Shown piece after piece: positions 20,147 through 32,332 of a DNA stretch of 64,000 nucleotides. Position 1 is the first letter of the stretch. Each line of letters opens with the position of its first letter. Both the position numbers and the translations under genes were made by a program. Under the pieces are notes generated by a model. That model worked only from the letters and a program-made list of their open reading frames with translations, was not told the origin of the DNA and searched no databases. The DNA comes from Erpobdella octoculata (Eukaryota > Annelida > Clitellata > Hirudinida > Erpobdellidae): assembly GCA_963978895.1 (NCBI GenBank), contig OZ022238.1:22446169-22510168 (forward strand), in the 5' to 3' direction.

Positions 20147-21889
20147 ATGGTTTTGAAATCATTGGATGATCTTTGGGCAAGTGAATTAAAAGACGAGCTA
20201 GAGAAACGTGGCCTGAGCGATACAAGTAAAAAAGACGAACTTAGGGAACGCCTCATAGCCGCGTTAGTGAATGAAGGCTATGGGCCTGACGACGATGAAT
20301 ATTTATCCGATATTGACGAGGAAGCTGTGGTTAAGCGGAGAAAATTAAAAAGAAAACTGTTGGAATAAGAAGGACAACAAGCGAGAGTAAACATGGCAGC
20401 ACAGGGAAAGACAGGAGAAGGAATGATTCTTGGCCACGAAAACAAAGTAGCAGCAGCCGGTACAACTGTTGAGTGTTTGGTCGCAAGGTTGGCTGAGGCA
20501 GTGGTGGACACGGTTCTGGACCAGCGGGTTGCTGGTGATGTGGGTTGCTGCGACAAAACCCAATTTGAACTGGAGTCCACCAGCTGTGTCTCAGAGCATG
20601 TGACGGATGACGGCCGTACAGACTGCACAAGTCAGGTGGGTCATGATGATGAGCCTGTCAAAGACGGTCATGATAAGGAACCTTGCAAAGATGCTCAAGA
20701 TGAACCATGCAAAGATGGTGACAGTGATACAGTCGGTTTGGACGTCAAAAACCAAACTAAAGAAGATGAGAAGAATGTTGAAAACGAAATGCAAAACGAT
20801 GAGGATGAAAGTGACGATGATGATTATAATAATGGCAATAACAACTATGGCTTTCACCCATACAGCGACGGTTCTGAAACGGAAGCCTCCATAACAGACG
20901 ACGGCACCGAATATTCAGGGTCAGATTTTAATGAAAAATCTGACTTGGATGAAGCAACCGAGGAATTAGAAACGGACGAAACTCCAATGGAAAAATACGT
21001 CAAAGTTAACTTGACAAAAAAAGAAGACACTGATTTGAGAGACGATGGCGATGATTTGTAGAAAGATCCGCTGGACGATACGAAAGTTGACACCGACGAA
21101 AGAGCCGAGTTGGAATGTGAAAAGAAAACGTTCGATTGTAGCTTGGAAGAAAACAAAGATGACAAAAACAACAATAGCAATGCAGCAAGCAAAACCTCTG
21201 AAAAAGATGAGCCAAGAACAGAGAACGGTACCGATGATTCTGAATCAGATGAATCCACAGAGGATTCTAGATCAGATAGACTAAAAGTCATGGTAAAATC
21301 AAATAGCAGTTTGATGAAGGGATTTATCGGATTTATGGAACGTGTTTTCGAAAAACCTTTTGAAAAGTTTCTTTAGAAAGATCTTGAGGAATGGAGGAAA
21401 AAAAGACAAGCCATAGAATATTCGATGGAAAGATATCTCAGATATTTTCATGAAAAAAATATGGCGGATATTCGATGGCGGGATTGTGTTATGGAAAACA
21501 ATGTGCTGAATATTCGATGGAGAGATACCTCAGATCGTATGATGAAAAAAAAGGATGGTGCTTATTTGAAATATGATTTCAACAAAGATCTAAAAGATGT
21601 GAAGGAAGAAGAAAAAGCAGACAGTTCCGATAAACCGTGCAAAGATGTTCAGGACGAGGCATGCAAAAAAGGCTGTGATGAACCCTGCAGAAATGGCGAC
21701 GATGAGCCAAAGAAAGGCTCTGTTGATGAGCCAAAGAAGGACTGGAAGAAACTGCGTCAAACGGTCAAGAGACTTGGTCATGTTTGCGAATTGCGGTCAA
21801 GGCCCCGAGTAAAGATCAAGGTAATTTGTGTTTATGGCCGAGTCGTATTTCCCAAAAGCGACTATGCTGTTCGAGATGAACAGCATTAA
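20147..21889 (+). pseudogene. SAP-domain / acidic protein ORF with three in-frame stops
   Basis: One reading frame runs 20147-21889 with only three stops (TAA at 20366, TAG at 21059, TAG at 21374) and no frameshift, about 580 codons. Residues 1-40 form an SAP motif (LKDELEKRGLSDTSKKDELR), a DNA-binding helix-extension-helix. A long Asp/Glu-rich region follows with repeated D-E-P-C-K-D-like units (around 20650-20740 and again 21620-21740). Next come FIGFMERVFEKPFEKFL and two IRWRD repeats, then a basic C-terminus. It lies between LTRs in gag position. It may be an unusual gag or a captured host gene. No zinc knuckle is seen. Confidence 0.65.
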
Positions 21890-21900
21890 GAAGGGGGTAG

Positions 21901-22076
21901 TGTTATATCTATGGTACTGATTTCACTTTTCCCATCTATTGATATCCCGACAAGTATTTTATTAACATGGATTTAAATTAGAAGGTATAAGTAGCGTTAA
22001 CCAAGCTTTATTTATTATCATCTAATAAACTAGAATACCATTCTTCTGGACCTGTAATACGATTTCACGATTTTAC

Positions 22077-22080
<4 letters not shown>
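21901..22080 (+). repeat. 3' LTR
   Basis: Second copy of the TGTTATATCT repeat, directly after the AAGGGGGTAG purine tract. It is followed by (TA)n at 22081-22110, matching the TA sequence on the 5' side. Confidence 0.85.
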
Positions 22081-22111
<31 letters not shown>

Positions 22112-22114
<3 letters not shown>

Positions 22115-23800
22115 ATCACTAAGTATTTTAAATCGTGATAATTATTTTTTCACCACATTAAGCTTTAACTAAACTTGTTTTCCCACTCCTATTAGCTAAT
22201 TTTAAAAGACCAGAACTTGAAAGTTTAGGCGAACCCAGTGTAACATTTAGAGAGAAAATGTTTTTTTTGTTCTGTCCAATTCTCCCGCCCTTAAATCCAT
22301 ATTTTACAAAAAGCAGCAGACATGTTTTATCTCTAGAAAGTAAATGTGAACAAACATTTATAAAAAATTAATTAACTAAAACAAAAACATTTATGAAAAA
22401 AGTTTAAAATTGTAAATGTTTACATTAAGCTAAATAAAATCGAGTAACTATAATTTTAAATTAAAATTAAAATATGTTTTGAAGAAATGTTCTAATCGTG
22501 ACAAAATTTCATACCGACATGTCATGTCATTGTCATTGTCTCTGTCTTTGTCATTGCCATTGTCGTTGTCGGTGTCATTGTCATTGTCATTGCCATTGCC
22601 AACATAGCATTTATTTTCGAATTGTATATTCTTAAATAACAATACTATTAAAGGCGTTTATTGTAACACTTCATAAGTTGGCGTTTATTACACTTGTGGT
22701 ATATGCGGAAATAGAAAAAAATCAGGAAACATTGTGCTCTTGTGAATTTTTCTAATTGCGCTAATAATTTTTTTTATATCTCACAGCATTTAAAGGACAC
22801 TGTTCTAATCTGTACGATGACATACATCAAACGGATTACTTGAGGACAAAAAAGATCTTTAATTTTTATTATTCAAATTTTTATTGGAGGATACTTTAAG
22901 CAAGTGCCAAACATTTAGTCTCTGACGACATTTAAAGAAAAAGAGCTTTTTTATTATTTTGGGTTCTAAAAATTTGATTAAGATGGTTCATGTTTTCTAG
23001 CAATACGTTTTTGAATTTTCAAATTTTTTTTCTTAAATGTTTAAAGTTTCAGCAGAATCATTTTTATATTTGTTGTTTTTTTACTGTCAAAATTTCATTA
23101 TTTAGTCAGCTTGTAGAACAAACTTTCTTTGCCCGGAAGACCCGTAGCCAAGTAGGATGCAAAAAGGTGCATGTCCCCTTCGGAAGAGGAAAACATAGAG
23201 ATTTGTACCCTCTGTAATTTTGTTGATAAAATAGAACATTTGCAAGCTAACATAACCCTAACCCCAATGTACATTGTTTATCAGGAATTTTCTTCTATTC
23301 AGTGAGCTGGTTGTTCCTAAACCGAAGTTAAATGATTTAGACATAAAACTTCACTAGAAAACATTTTGCACTCTTATGTTAATGATATTGTGATAAAAAC
23401 ATGCTATTTCTATATAAGGAAGCATACTCTGTTCCTTAAACACTTTATGCTTCTGTTTGAAATTTAGGGCTTCAGCTGTTCGTGAAAATAACTTTTCCGC
23501 AGTTATTCGTTTACTGTAACCTTTACCTAAAGGCAGTGATGCTCTCCCAAAGTTTTACCAGGGGTTCGCATTCGCAGTGAATATTTTCTATCATTTTTTT
23601 AATATTAATATTCCCATTGAAAGATTATTTGGCAGAGTAGCACACGATTATATTAAATATAATGTTAAGCTATCAGGAAAAAACAATTTATCATATTTAT
23701 TCACTTTCATTTTGTTTACTAATTGGAAAGACACAAAATTATTTACATAAACTAAAATTCTGAAATTTCATATATTCATACATACTTATTATTATAAAGT
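22112..23800. other. no gene recognised; short hexamer array
   Basis: AT-rich. About 22519-22603 is a degenerate GTCATT/GCCATT hexamer array. No exon or transposon domain was recognised on either strand. Confidence 0.5.
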
Positions 23801-23802
23801 AA

Positions 23803-24050
23803 CTAGCGGGGTACCCGGCGTTGCCGGGATTTTTAGAAGTTTTTCTAATGTTTGTCTCTCTCTCTCCCGTTTCCTTCCCCGCTTGCTCTCCCGCTCTTGG
23901 TCGCTTTCCCGCTCCCGATTGTTTTCCTGATCCCGGTCGCTTTCCCGCTCCCGGCCGGTTTCTCCCTCTCGTTTACTTTCCCGCTCCCGGTCGCTTTCCC
24001 GTTCCCGGTCGCTTTCCCGATCTCAATCATTGAAAATATTTTCAAATAGC
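23803..24050 (-). mobile_element. Helitron copy H2 (3' end at 23803)
   Basis: Starts A^CTAGCGGGGTACCCGGCG, the reverse complement of a Helitron 3' hairpin plus CTAG. The CCCGGTCGCTTTCCCGCTC minisatellite follows at about 23855-24020, homologous to H1. The 5' end is unresolved because the sequence becomes unique before the LINE at 24,100. Confidence 0.7.
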
Positions 24051-24099
24051 TCCTTGATTTTCACTTTATTCCTTTGAGTTAGATTTTTTACTCTGGTAT

Positions 24100-26095
24100 C
24101 ATCTGCCCATTATGGTTCCTCAATCAACTTGTCCGCATGAGATCTGATACGGGAGACCAGCCGGGCAGCTGAAGAACAAGACGAGCGGCTGCTCGGAGAA
24201 TGGATTGGAGCCTGTTGATTTGAAACTATCTAAGTCCGGCCATGACACCATCACAGTAATCGAGCCGGCTGTGCACGAGTGCTCTGATGAGTGAATGGGC
24301 GGAGTTCGTGGTGAGGCTACGGCGGACGACGCGCAGTTGACGGAGATGATAGAAGCATGAACGAGAAAGATGAGAGATGTGTGTTTCCATAGACAAGCTA
24401 CTGTCGACCATCACGCCAAGATTACGAACATAAGTGGAGGGCCTGACTGAGACACCAGCGATAACCAGATCCCCCTTCGGACAGAAGCTGAGTCGACCAG
24501 GCGAGCCCAACCAGATCACTTCGGTCTTAGAAGGATTGAGTTGCAAGCGATTGCTCGCCATCCAAGTGCCAATCTCGCTGATACATGCAGACATCCTAGG
24601 GACCAGATCGGAACACGACGCTGGCAGGGAGTGATCGTAAATTTGCAGGTCGTCAGCATAATAATGGACAGAAACCCGATGTTTCGTGGCAATATGTAGG
24701 ACGTCAGCGGAATAGAGAAGAAACAACAGGCCCAGAACGGATCCCTGCGGGACGCCACACAGGACAGAGGTAAGCGTGAACAAAACACCTCCGGAGCGGA
24801 TGCAATGGGACCAATCGGTCAAATAGGAACGAAACCATTCGAGGACGACATCTCCGAAACCATTCGAGAAATGGAGCCTGTTGACCAAAATTTGATGGTC
24901 AACAGTGTCGAAAGCAGCGGAGAGGTCCAGAAGTCCCAGTAGCGTGATCCGACCCGAATCAGCTGCAGCGTAAATATCAGACAGTACCTTCAGGACAGCA
25001 GTTTCAGTGGAGTGCTGATTTCTGTACGCCGACTGAAACATCGGGAGAAGGTTGTTTTCACCGAGGTAGATGTTTATCTGGGCGGCTACGCATCGTTCCA
25101 GTAGTTTTGACAGATAGGACAGATTCGAGATTGGACGGTAGTTACCGGTGTTAAGCGGATCTAGATTCGGCTTCTTCAGGATCGGTGTGATGACAGCATT
25201 TTTCTGGGCAGGAGGAAACTGTCCCCGCTCTAGCGATGAATTTACCAGGAATGTCACAAAAGCTGCCAGTTCACTAGAGTATTGCTTGATCATCCATGTC
25301 GGTATTGGGTTAAGGGAACAATTTTTGTTTGGTGAAGATTTGATGAGCCGGGTAATGTCGTCGACACTCACAGGTTTAAACCTCAGCAAATCGCAGGAAC
25401 AACAGCCGGGGTCGAATCGTGGACTGGAAGCGTATGACGTAGACTGGCGGATATCTCTTATCTTATCATTGAACGCTCTCGAGAAATCGTTAGCTGTAAG
25501 ATCTTTTGGCAAAATCGGGTTGCTCCAAACCCGACCGAGCACCCCAGATAATGTCCGCCATAATCTCCCAGGACTCCCTCGGCTGTCGTCAATCTTCATC
25601 TTCCAGTAGAGATTTTGTTTTGTTTCTGTCTGTAAAGGTCATGAGACGTTCGCACCTGGTTGATCCATGAAGTGCGATCGATGGGATCTTGTGTTTGTCT
25701 ATAACGTCTTTCTAACTTCCTCGATCTTCGTTTTAAGGCAGCGCATCAGAGTCGAACCATGGGGTGAGGGACCGGTCGCGCAGCCTGGCAACACGAGGCG
25801 GGGCATGTTTGTGAAGAAGTGATGACAAGGTTGTGTCGAAGACCTCAAGAACCTGACTGATTGACATTGACTCATAGACCGCCGGATTACACAGAGAACT
25901 TCCCTGTAAATCAGAACGGAATTGCTCTGGGTCGAAACTTCTCCAAGCCCGAGTGTTGACGTCGATAAGCAGCGGGGAGGATGACGGACCGGGATCCAGA
26001 AACGCACAAGCGAGTGATCTGACACATATGTAGCCCTAATTTGAGGGCAATTTCAGTAACCTCTTGTTTAGAGTCTTTACGGGTTTTCAAAGCAT
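24100..26095 (-). mobile_element. CR1/L2-like LINE, 5'-truncated
   Basis: A 457-codon minus-strand frame (25599-24226) carries an RT: KNAVITPILKKPNLDPLNTG and NYRPISNLSYLSKLLER, DLSAAFDTVDHQIL, CGVPQGSVLGLLF and YYADDLQIYDHSL, so the YADD catalytic motif is intact. Upstream (26025-25600) is a broken endonuclease end (SDHSLVRFW, then RAWRSFDPEQF in another frame). Downstream, homology continues past 24226 (LQSILRAAARLVLQLPG) after a stop. Its base composition is visibly more GC-rich than its surroundings, suggesting a recent arrival. Confidence 0.85.
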
Positions 26096-27375
26096 CGGTC
26101 ATGACGAGCGATAATACAGGCGCTCTTATGTAAGTTCACAGTAAACACTAATTTACACAAAAAAAGCAACGGAATGTACGCAGACAAAAAACTAAGAAAG
26201 TTTTGTTCAGTTTTCACAATTGCTAATTCCTCAGCAACAAGGCAAACCGCAGAAACAAATGAGAAAGTATTACCAATTTGTTTTATGTTATGGCTTCCAA
26301 GCCCACTTATATTTGAAATAAAAAATCTAAAACTTTTTTAAGCCTTCTTTAAAAATTTTTAATTTTTCATCCAAAAAACTGATGACCTGCTTTTTCAAAA
26401 TATTTTCAAAGCCACTTTTTTATTTTTCTGTATAAAAACTGATAGCTGATGACCGGGAGAGGGGGCTATCCGAAATAGTTTATCCAAACATGTTAAACCA
26501 CTTCAGGGGGGCGACTAGTTGGCCTATCCAACCTCAAAAACCTAAAATATCAGAATAGAAGCTTGAAGTGTACCTATATAAAATTACAGATTGTGTTTAA
26601 ATTAAAACACAAAACAGAAAATTAATTCTGTAATGCAAAGATTTACGATAAATATTGATTATTTTTATTTATTGCACTTTTTGTCATTTTATTTTTATAA
26701 ACTATTCCAGCAATTCCAAAATGAAGTCATAAAAATAATAAACAATATGGGTGTTGCTGATGCACCTTGGTTTTACATATAATATTTACATTGTCTTTTC
26801 AACTCCCGATATAATTTTAGTGGTTTTTTGGCCATTTTCATTTCGCCCCCCTTTAGAGATAGCTTGCCCCCCCCCCCCCAGAGCATGACGTCTAGTTGCG
26901 GGGCTGATTCAAAGAGTGTAAGGTTTGAAACAAAAACTTGACAGTTTTGTTGGTCAAGTTCGACTCAAATGTATTTTCGTTCGTCGAGAATTCGATAAAA
27001 CGAGTAGATAAATGACAATCATGTTGTTCAGGTTTGAAGTTTGGCTAGAACTTTCGCATTCTCAATGCTCAGTGGGTGCTAATTTAAAGAATGACGTTAC
27101 TTCATTGACGTAATCTTAATGAAGTTGCTGCAGCGCATTTTTTGCTGGAATTTCAAGATTTTTGCTTGACATTTTCAAGACAATAATTAGAGTTTGTACA
27201 ACAGTGTAGATGATCAACAGATTTCCAATGCTGTTTAGATCTCTTCTCTACTTGGTGCAAAGATTGGCTCCTAAAATTGAACTATAGCAAGTGTGTATAT
27301 TTTTCATTGCATAACACATATAAATTTGATTACAACTTTGCTGAAGGGGAGACTAAACACCACATTTCAACAGTC
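26096..27375. other. hAT-like MITE debris, no gene
   Basis: Contains CTGATGACC phrases (about 26380 and 26450), a poly-C run (about 26866-26880) and CCCCCC-rich ends like those of the hAT MITEs. No coding feature was recognised. Confidence 0.4.
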
Positions 27376-28040
27376 CATGAAGTCAGAGAGATCTAGGAGT
27401 CGTAATAGACAGCAACCTAAAATTTACTACTCATATATGCAAATTAGTCAAAACAGCTAATAGCACTCTAGGAGTTGTTAAAAGAAATTTCCACAACTTA
27501 TCGAAGAATTGTTTTTTGCTTCTGTATAAAGGTTTAGTCCGTCCACATCTTGAATATGCTTTTGTGGTATGGTCCCCTCACAATATAGGCATGATAGAAA
27601 AACTTGAAAAAGTACAAAAAAGAGCAACTAAGCTAGTGCGTGAATGTCGAAATTTAAAATATAAAGAAAGACTGAAGTATCTCGATCTATCTACTCTAAG
27701 GCTTAGAAGATCTAGAGGAGACATGATTGAAGTCTATAAAATATTAAACAATTTTTACTGTGCCAATTCAGCTCCAAGTTTAATAAAAAAATCTAATTTA
27801 CTCAACACAAGAGGGCACATTCACAAGTTGGAAAAACCATATTCTAGACTGGACATCAAAAAGTTTTTCTTTACTACAAGAGTAATCAAGACATGGAATA
27901 AACTTCCTGCTTCAGTCATAGAAGCAAAAGATATCTTCCAGTTTAAAAGTCTCCTGGATGCTCACTGGATGGACCATCCTACACGATTTTGCTGGAGGAA
28001 TGAAATTTGACTTATCAGTACTTTTTGTTTGTTTGTTTTT
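27376..28040 (+). pseudogene. CR1-like LINE, 3' portion (host of the nested stack)
   Basis: Begins ERDLGVVIDSNLKF at about 27380. After a short break it runs as a 164-codon frame with YKGLVRPHLEYAFVVWSP, KVQKRATKLVREC and LRRSRGDMIEVYKIL, which is the RT thumb and C-terminus. The 3' UTR is cut at 28040 by a Gypsy LTR and appears to resume at 35,309 with a ...AATAAACT and (ATGTT)n tail ending about 35,421. Confidence 0.8.
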
Positions 28041-28236
28041 TGTTATATATATTTATATATATTATTTATTTTATATGTTAAATTTATATCTATGAACTAT
28101 TTCCATAAAAGTAACGTCCCAGTTACAAGAGATATTAATGAGTTCATGTTTGACTTTTCTAGTTATATGATTATTCTAAAACCAGCTACATTCTGTAAAT
28201 CGATACCTGATTTCTGAACAAATAAAGATCACAACA
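28041..28236 (+). repeat. Gypsy 5' LTR
   Basis: From about 28090 it matches 35,155-35,308 almost base for base (ATCTATGAACTATTTCCATA ... AATAAAGATCACAACA). The start at TGTTATATATA is inferred from the TG rule and from the 3' LTR beginning at the purine tract. Confidence 0.75.
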
Positions 28237-28237
28237 A

Positions 28238-28855
28238 TTGGCGACGAGGATGGGATCCGAACCCACGCGGTTACTAAAAGAAGGAATAATCTCTCCCGTG
28301 GATCACTCTCAGTGGGCAGCACCCATAGTTGCTGTCCGTAAAGCAAACGGCTCCATCCGACTTTGTGCAGATTTTTCAACGGGCTTAAATGACTCACTGA
28401 TGCTCCATAGACACCCGTTATCTACCATGGATGACGTTTTCACAAAACTAAATGGAGGGACAGTTTTCTCCCAAATAGATTTTGCAGAAGCATACCATCA
28501 AGTAGAAGTGACGGAAGAATGTAAAGAGCTCTTAACAATCTACACTCATAAAGGTTTGTTTCGTTATAACCGTCTACCATTTGGTGTGAAATCAGCACCA
28601 GGTATTTTTCAACAAATCATAGACACTATGATTACTGGTCTAGATGGCGTTGCCGCCTATTTAGATGATGTCATCGTCACGGGACGGACATTAGAAGAAC
28701 ACAACACGAACTTAGAGGCTTTATTTGACCGAATTTTAAATTATGGCTTCCGGATTAGAATTGAAAAATGCCACTTGTTAATGACGGAAATCACGTACTT
28801 GGGAAATGTAATATCAGCTGCAGGCCGTCGTCCCGACCCCAAAAAATCGATGCAA
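28238..28855 (+). pseudogene. Gypsy reverse transcriptase fragment
   Basis: Contains LLKEGIISPVDHSQWAAPIV, SQIDFAEAYHQVEV, RYNRLPFGVKSAPGIFQQ and AAYLDDVIVTG. The Y-L-D-D catalytic box of Gypsy RTs is intact. It begins right after the primer-binding region, so gag and protease have been deleted. A frameshift after TYLGNVISAAG breaks it from the RNase H part. Confidence 0.9.
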
Positions 28856-28857
28856 TA

Positions 28858-29470
28858 ATTCATATGCCTCCACCCAAAGATGCTGGACAGGTCCGTACTT
28901 TTCTTGGACTGATCAGCTATTACAGCTCATTTGTACCACGCATGAGAAATCTAAGAGCACCACTAGACGCCCTTTTAAAAAAGACACTGTGTTCCAGTAG
29001 TCTGAAAGCTGTCAATGGGCATTTGACGAAACTAAAAAAATTTTATTATCCGACCTTCTGTTAACTCATTACAACCCCAACCAACCAATTGTAGTTGCAG
29101 CCGACGCATCAGAATACGGCATTGGAGCAGTGATATCGCACAGATATAGTGCTGGAACAGAAAAGGCAATTGCACACGCTAGTAGAGCTCTCACTCCAGC
29201 AGAAAAGAAATATGGGCAAATAGAAAAAGAAGGTCTAGCACTAGTTTTCACGGTCAGAAAATTTCACCGTTTATTTTTGGACGCCACTTTACTCTATTAA
29301 CAGACCATCAACCTCTGCTTGCCATTTTGGCAATAAAAAAGGCATACCATCATATACAGCAAACAGACTCCAACGCTGGGCTCTAACACAGCTTGCTTAT
29401 GATTTCAAAATTGAATACTGCAGAACCACGTCCTTTGGACAAGCTGACACACTTTCGCGCCTTATAGGTC
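28858..29470 (+). pseudogene. Gypsy RT connection and RNase H
   Basis: HMPPPKDAGQVRTFLGLISY continues the RT. Then, in other frames, come VVAADASEYGIGAVISHRYS, AEKKYGQIEKEGLALV, LLTDHQPLLAI and RLQRWALTQLAYDF. These are RNase H signature blocks in correct order. At least two frame changes are present. Confidence 0.85.
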
Positions 29471-29496
29471 CACATAAAACATCAGAAGAAGACACA

Positions 29497-31034
29497 TTGA
29501 TAGCAACTATCAATCAAGATATAAACTACTTGTATATCAATGCCGTCAAACAACTTCCAGTCTCAAATAAAGAAATCTGTGACGCAACAAAAACAGACAA
29601 TGAGTTAAATCCCCTTCTCCAATATGTCAAAACAGGAAAGTGGAACGAAAACAAAGCACTGAAAACCAGCAAACTCGAACTTTTAAAAAAAGAAATAACG
29701 ATACATGAAGACTGTTTATTCTTTGGTTTTCGAATAATCATCCCTCAGGTTTTGCAAAAACGAGTACTTCAAATGCTTCACAAAGGCCACCCGGGTATTA
29801 CTCGAATGAAGATAATTGCCCGAGAACACGTTTATTGGAGCGGCATTGATAAAGACATAGAAAACTGGACACGCAGCTGTTCTTCATGCCAACAAGCAGC
29901 TAAATCACCCATAAAACACACTTTATGTTCATGGCCAAAAGAAACCAAACCCTGGAGTCGAATTCACATCGATTATGCTGGACCGCTCCATGGAAAAATG
30001 TATCTCGTAGTAGTAGATGCATTCTCAAAATGGCCAGAAATAATAGAAATGGCAAACAGCACCACATCCAAAACAATAAATGCACTCCAGCGGATTTTTG
30101 CACAATTTGGATTGCCTGAAACAATTGTCAGTGACAACGGCACACAATTCACCTCAACTGTTTTTCAGGAATACTGTGCAGAAAACGCGATTAAACACGT
30201 GAGATCACCACCCACAATCCAATGGCCAGGCCGAACGATTTGTAGACACTTTCAAAAGAGCTTTGATTAAATTAAGAAATGACGGAACTTACAAAGAATC
30301 TCTTCAAACATTTTTATTCAGCTACAGAACCACTCCCTGCGCTTCATCGCCGAACGGTCTCTCTCCAGCGGAAAATTTCCTAGGCAGACAATTACGTTCG
30401 GTCTTAAGCGAATTACATCCGAAAAACATCAAACATTCAACACCTCGATCAAATGACATGGAGAAACAGTTCAACCGCCATCGTGGGGCACGACCTCGAC
30501 AGTTCCAAAACGGTGAATTGGTGTTCGTTCGCGATTATCGACCGGGACCTGTCACGTGGATACCAGGACAGATTGTTCGTAGAAGGGGAAGAGTTCTGTA
30601 CGATACATTCGTAAAAGAAATGGTCTGGAAGCGCCACATCAACCAGTTACACCCACGTCAAAAATCGAAGTTTACAACAACACTACTGGAAACATTTGAC
30701 TTACCTTATCAGAATACAAGACAAGGAGAAAATGCCACAACTGCCGAACCTGGTCAAATGGTGGAAAAGAACATTAACAAAGAGAGGCATTCTGAAAGGT
30801 CAGGATTCAGACCGTTTTAAAAAATCTGTTCATTTTCAACTAGACACCGAACACCAGCCAGAACAGCCTACCCAAGACTTTGCAGCAACGCCATTCCCTT
30901 CTACTGAGGACTCGGAATCAGTAATACCACGCTCACCGTCATCATTACAACCGAGGCGATCTGATAGACATCGACACGCTCCATCTCGACTTGTGATAAA
31001 TCACCAAAGCAAGTCATACACCAGCGGTGTCTAG
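29497..31034 (+). pseudogene. Gypsy integrase and C-terminal tail
   Basis: The zinc-binding HKGHPG...CSSCQ (H2C2) is followed by the catalytic core: RIHIDYAGPL, VVVDAFSKWPEI, GLPETIVSDNGTQFTS. The frame breaks at PTIQWPG, near the expected third acidic residue. It resumes at 30263 with FLFSYRTTPCASSPNGLSPA and the basic tail VTWIPGQIVRRRGRVLYD, the GPY/F-like module. A tail ORF runs to 31034, just before the purine tract. Confidence 0.9.
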
Positions 31035-31047
31035 CTTAGGAGGGAGG

Positions 31048-31395
<348 letters not shown>

Positions 31396-32332
31396 CAGGG
31401 ACGTAAATTGGGGGGGGGGGCAGGGGGGGGGCATTTGCCCCCCCCTGATTTTCAAAATTTGAATTTTTTACCTAGAGTTTACTATATATTTATTTAATTT
31501 TAACTTTACTTAACCTAGTGATGATGCAATGCGTATTGGAATCCTTCTGGCGTGTGTAGACAATTCGCCCCCCCTTGATTTCCAAAATTAAAATTTTTTT
31601 TTACTTAGAGTTTACTATATAATATGTTAATTTTAACTTTACTTAACCTCGTGATAATTCAATGCGTATTGGAATTCTTTTTGCGTGTGTAGACAATTTT
31701 ATATCTTAGCTCGATGCTAGATTTACCAATAACTGCAGAGTAATAATTTGTGTATCAGCGTTGGTCCAAAGATTAGCTGGTTTCTGTGCTAAAATACAAT
31801 CAGCGAACTCGTGGAATTTTACCCTATTAGTGGTATTGATACAATGTTGATTCCCTCACAGCTGTCTACATCAAAGTTATTATTTATTACAAGTAAGTAT
31901 TTTTCAAAAAATTTTTCAAAGACTTCCAATTTCTCTTCCCAAAAAAGCTACGGTCGTTTTCCAAAAACAAGGTTTTATACCCCAAAAAATTTCAATTGAT
32001 ACTCTGATGGGGGATGCATTTCCCCATCCCTCTCTGCTTGTACCTACATATTTATATAAATGTAAAAGGTAATGTGTGTGTGAGAGCATTCGTTTATCAC
32101 ATCCAAGCCGCAGGAGCAATTTTAACAACATTTGGCATGCAGGTAACTTCATTGATGAGAAAATTTTGAAAAATTTCAAAAAAATCTGTTATTTCTTTGA
32201 CGTTTTATTGGCAAAAACGAGAAAAAACTAAGCACAAAAAACCTGGGCAACACCGGGTAACCCTGTCAGTAAGCTATATAATGGCGGGAAAATTTTGCCC
32301 CCCCCCTGGAAAATGCTGAATTTACGTCCCTG
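31396..32332. mobile_element. hAT MITE with 8-bp TSD, copy 2
   Basis: Perfect 14-bp terminal inverted repeats CAGGGACGTAAATT / AATTTACGTCCCTG, flanked by a perfect TSD CGATTGTC (31388-31395 and 32333-32340). It shares most of its interior with 17,290-17,971, including the phrase GGAATCCTTCTGGCGTGTGT. Its ends carry G and C runs. It is non-coding and sits inside PLE coding sequence. Confidence 0.92.

Larger units (their letters stand above)
19940..22080 (+). mobile_element. small LTR element encoding SAP/acidic protein, no pol
   Basis: Flanked by ~180-bp direct repeats (19940-20120 and 21901-22080) that begin TGTTATATCT. The 5' copy is followed by TGGTGTCAGAAGTGGGAT, the position and style of a Gypsy primer-binding region. 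The 3' copy is preceded by a purine tract AAGAAGGGGG. The interior lacks RT, integrase and protease and instead carries one long SAP/acidic reading frame. It inserted in a TA tract at the end of the PLE fragment. This is a non-autonomous, TRIM/LARD-like element. Confidence 0.8.

Noticed and set aside
20278..21291. Long minus-strand ORFs opposite the SAP/acidic ORF (Ser-rich, up to 145 codons)
   Set aside because: Shadows of the acidic plus-strand frame; no domain and no independent support.
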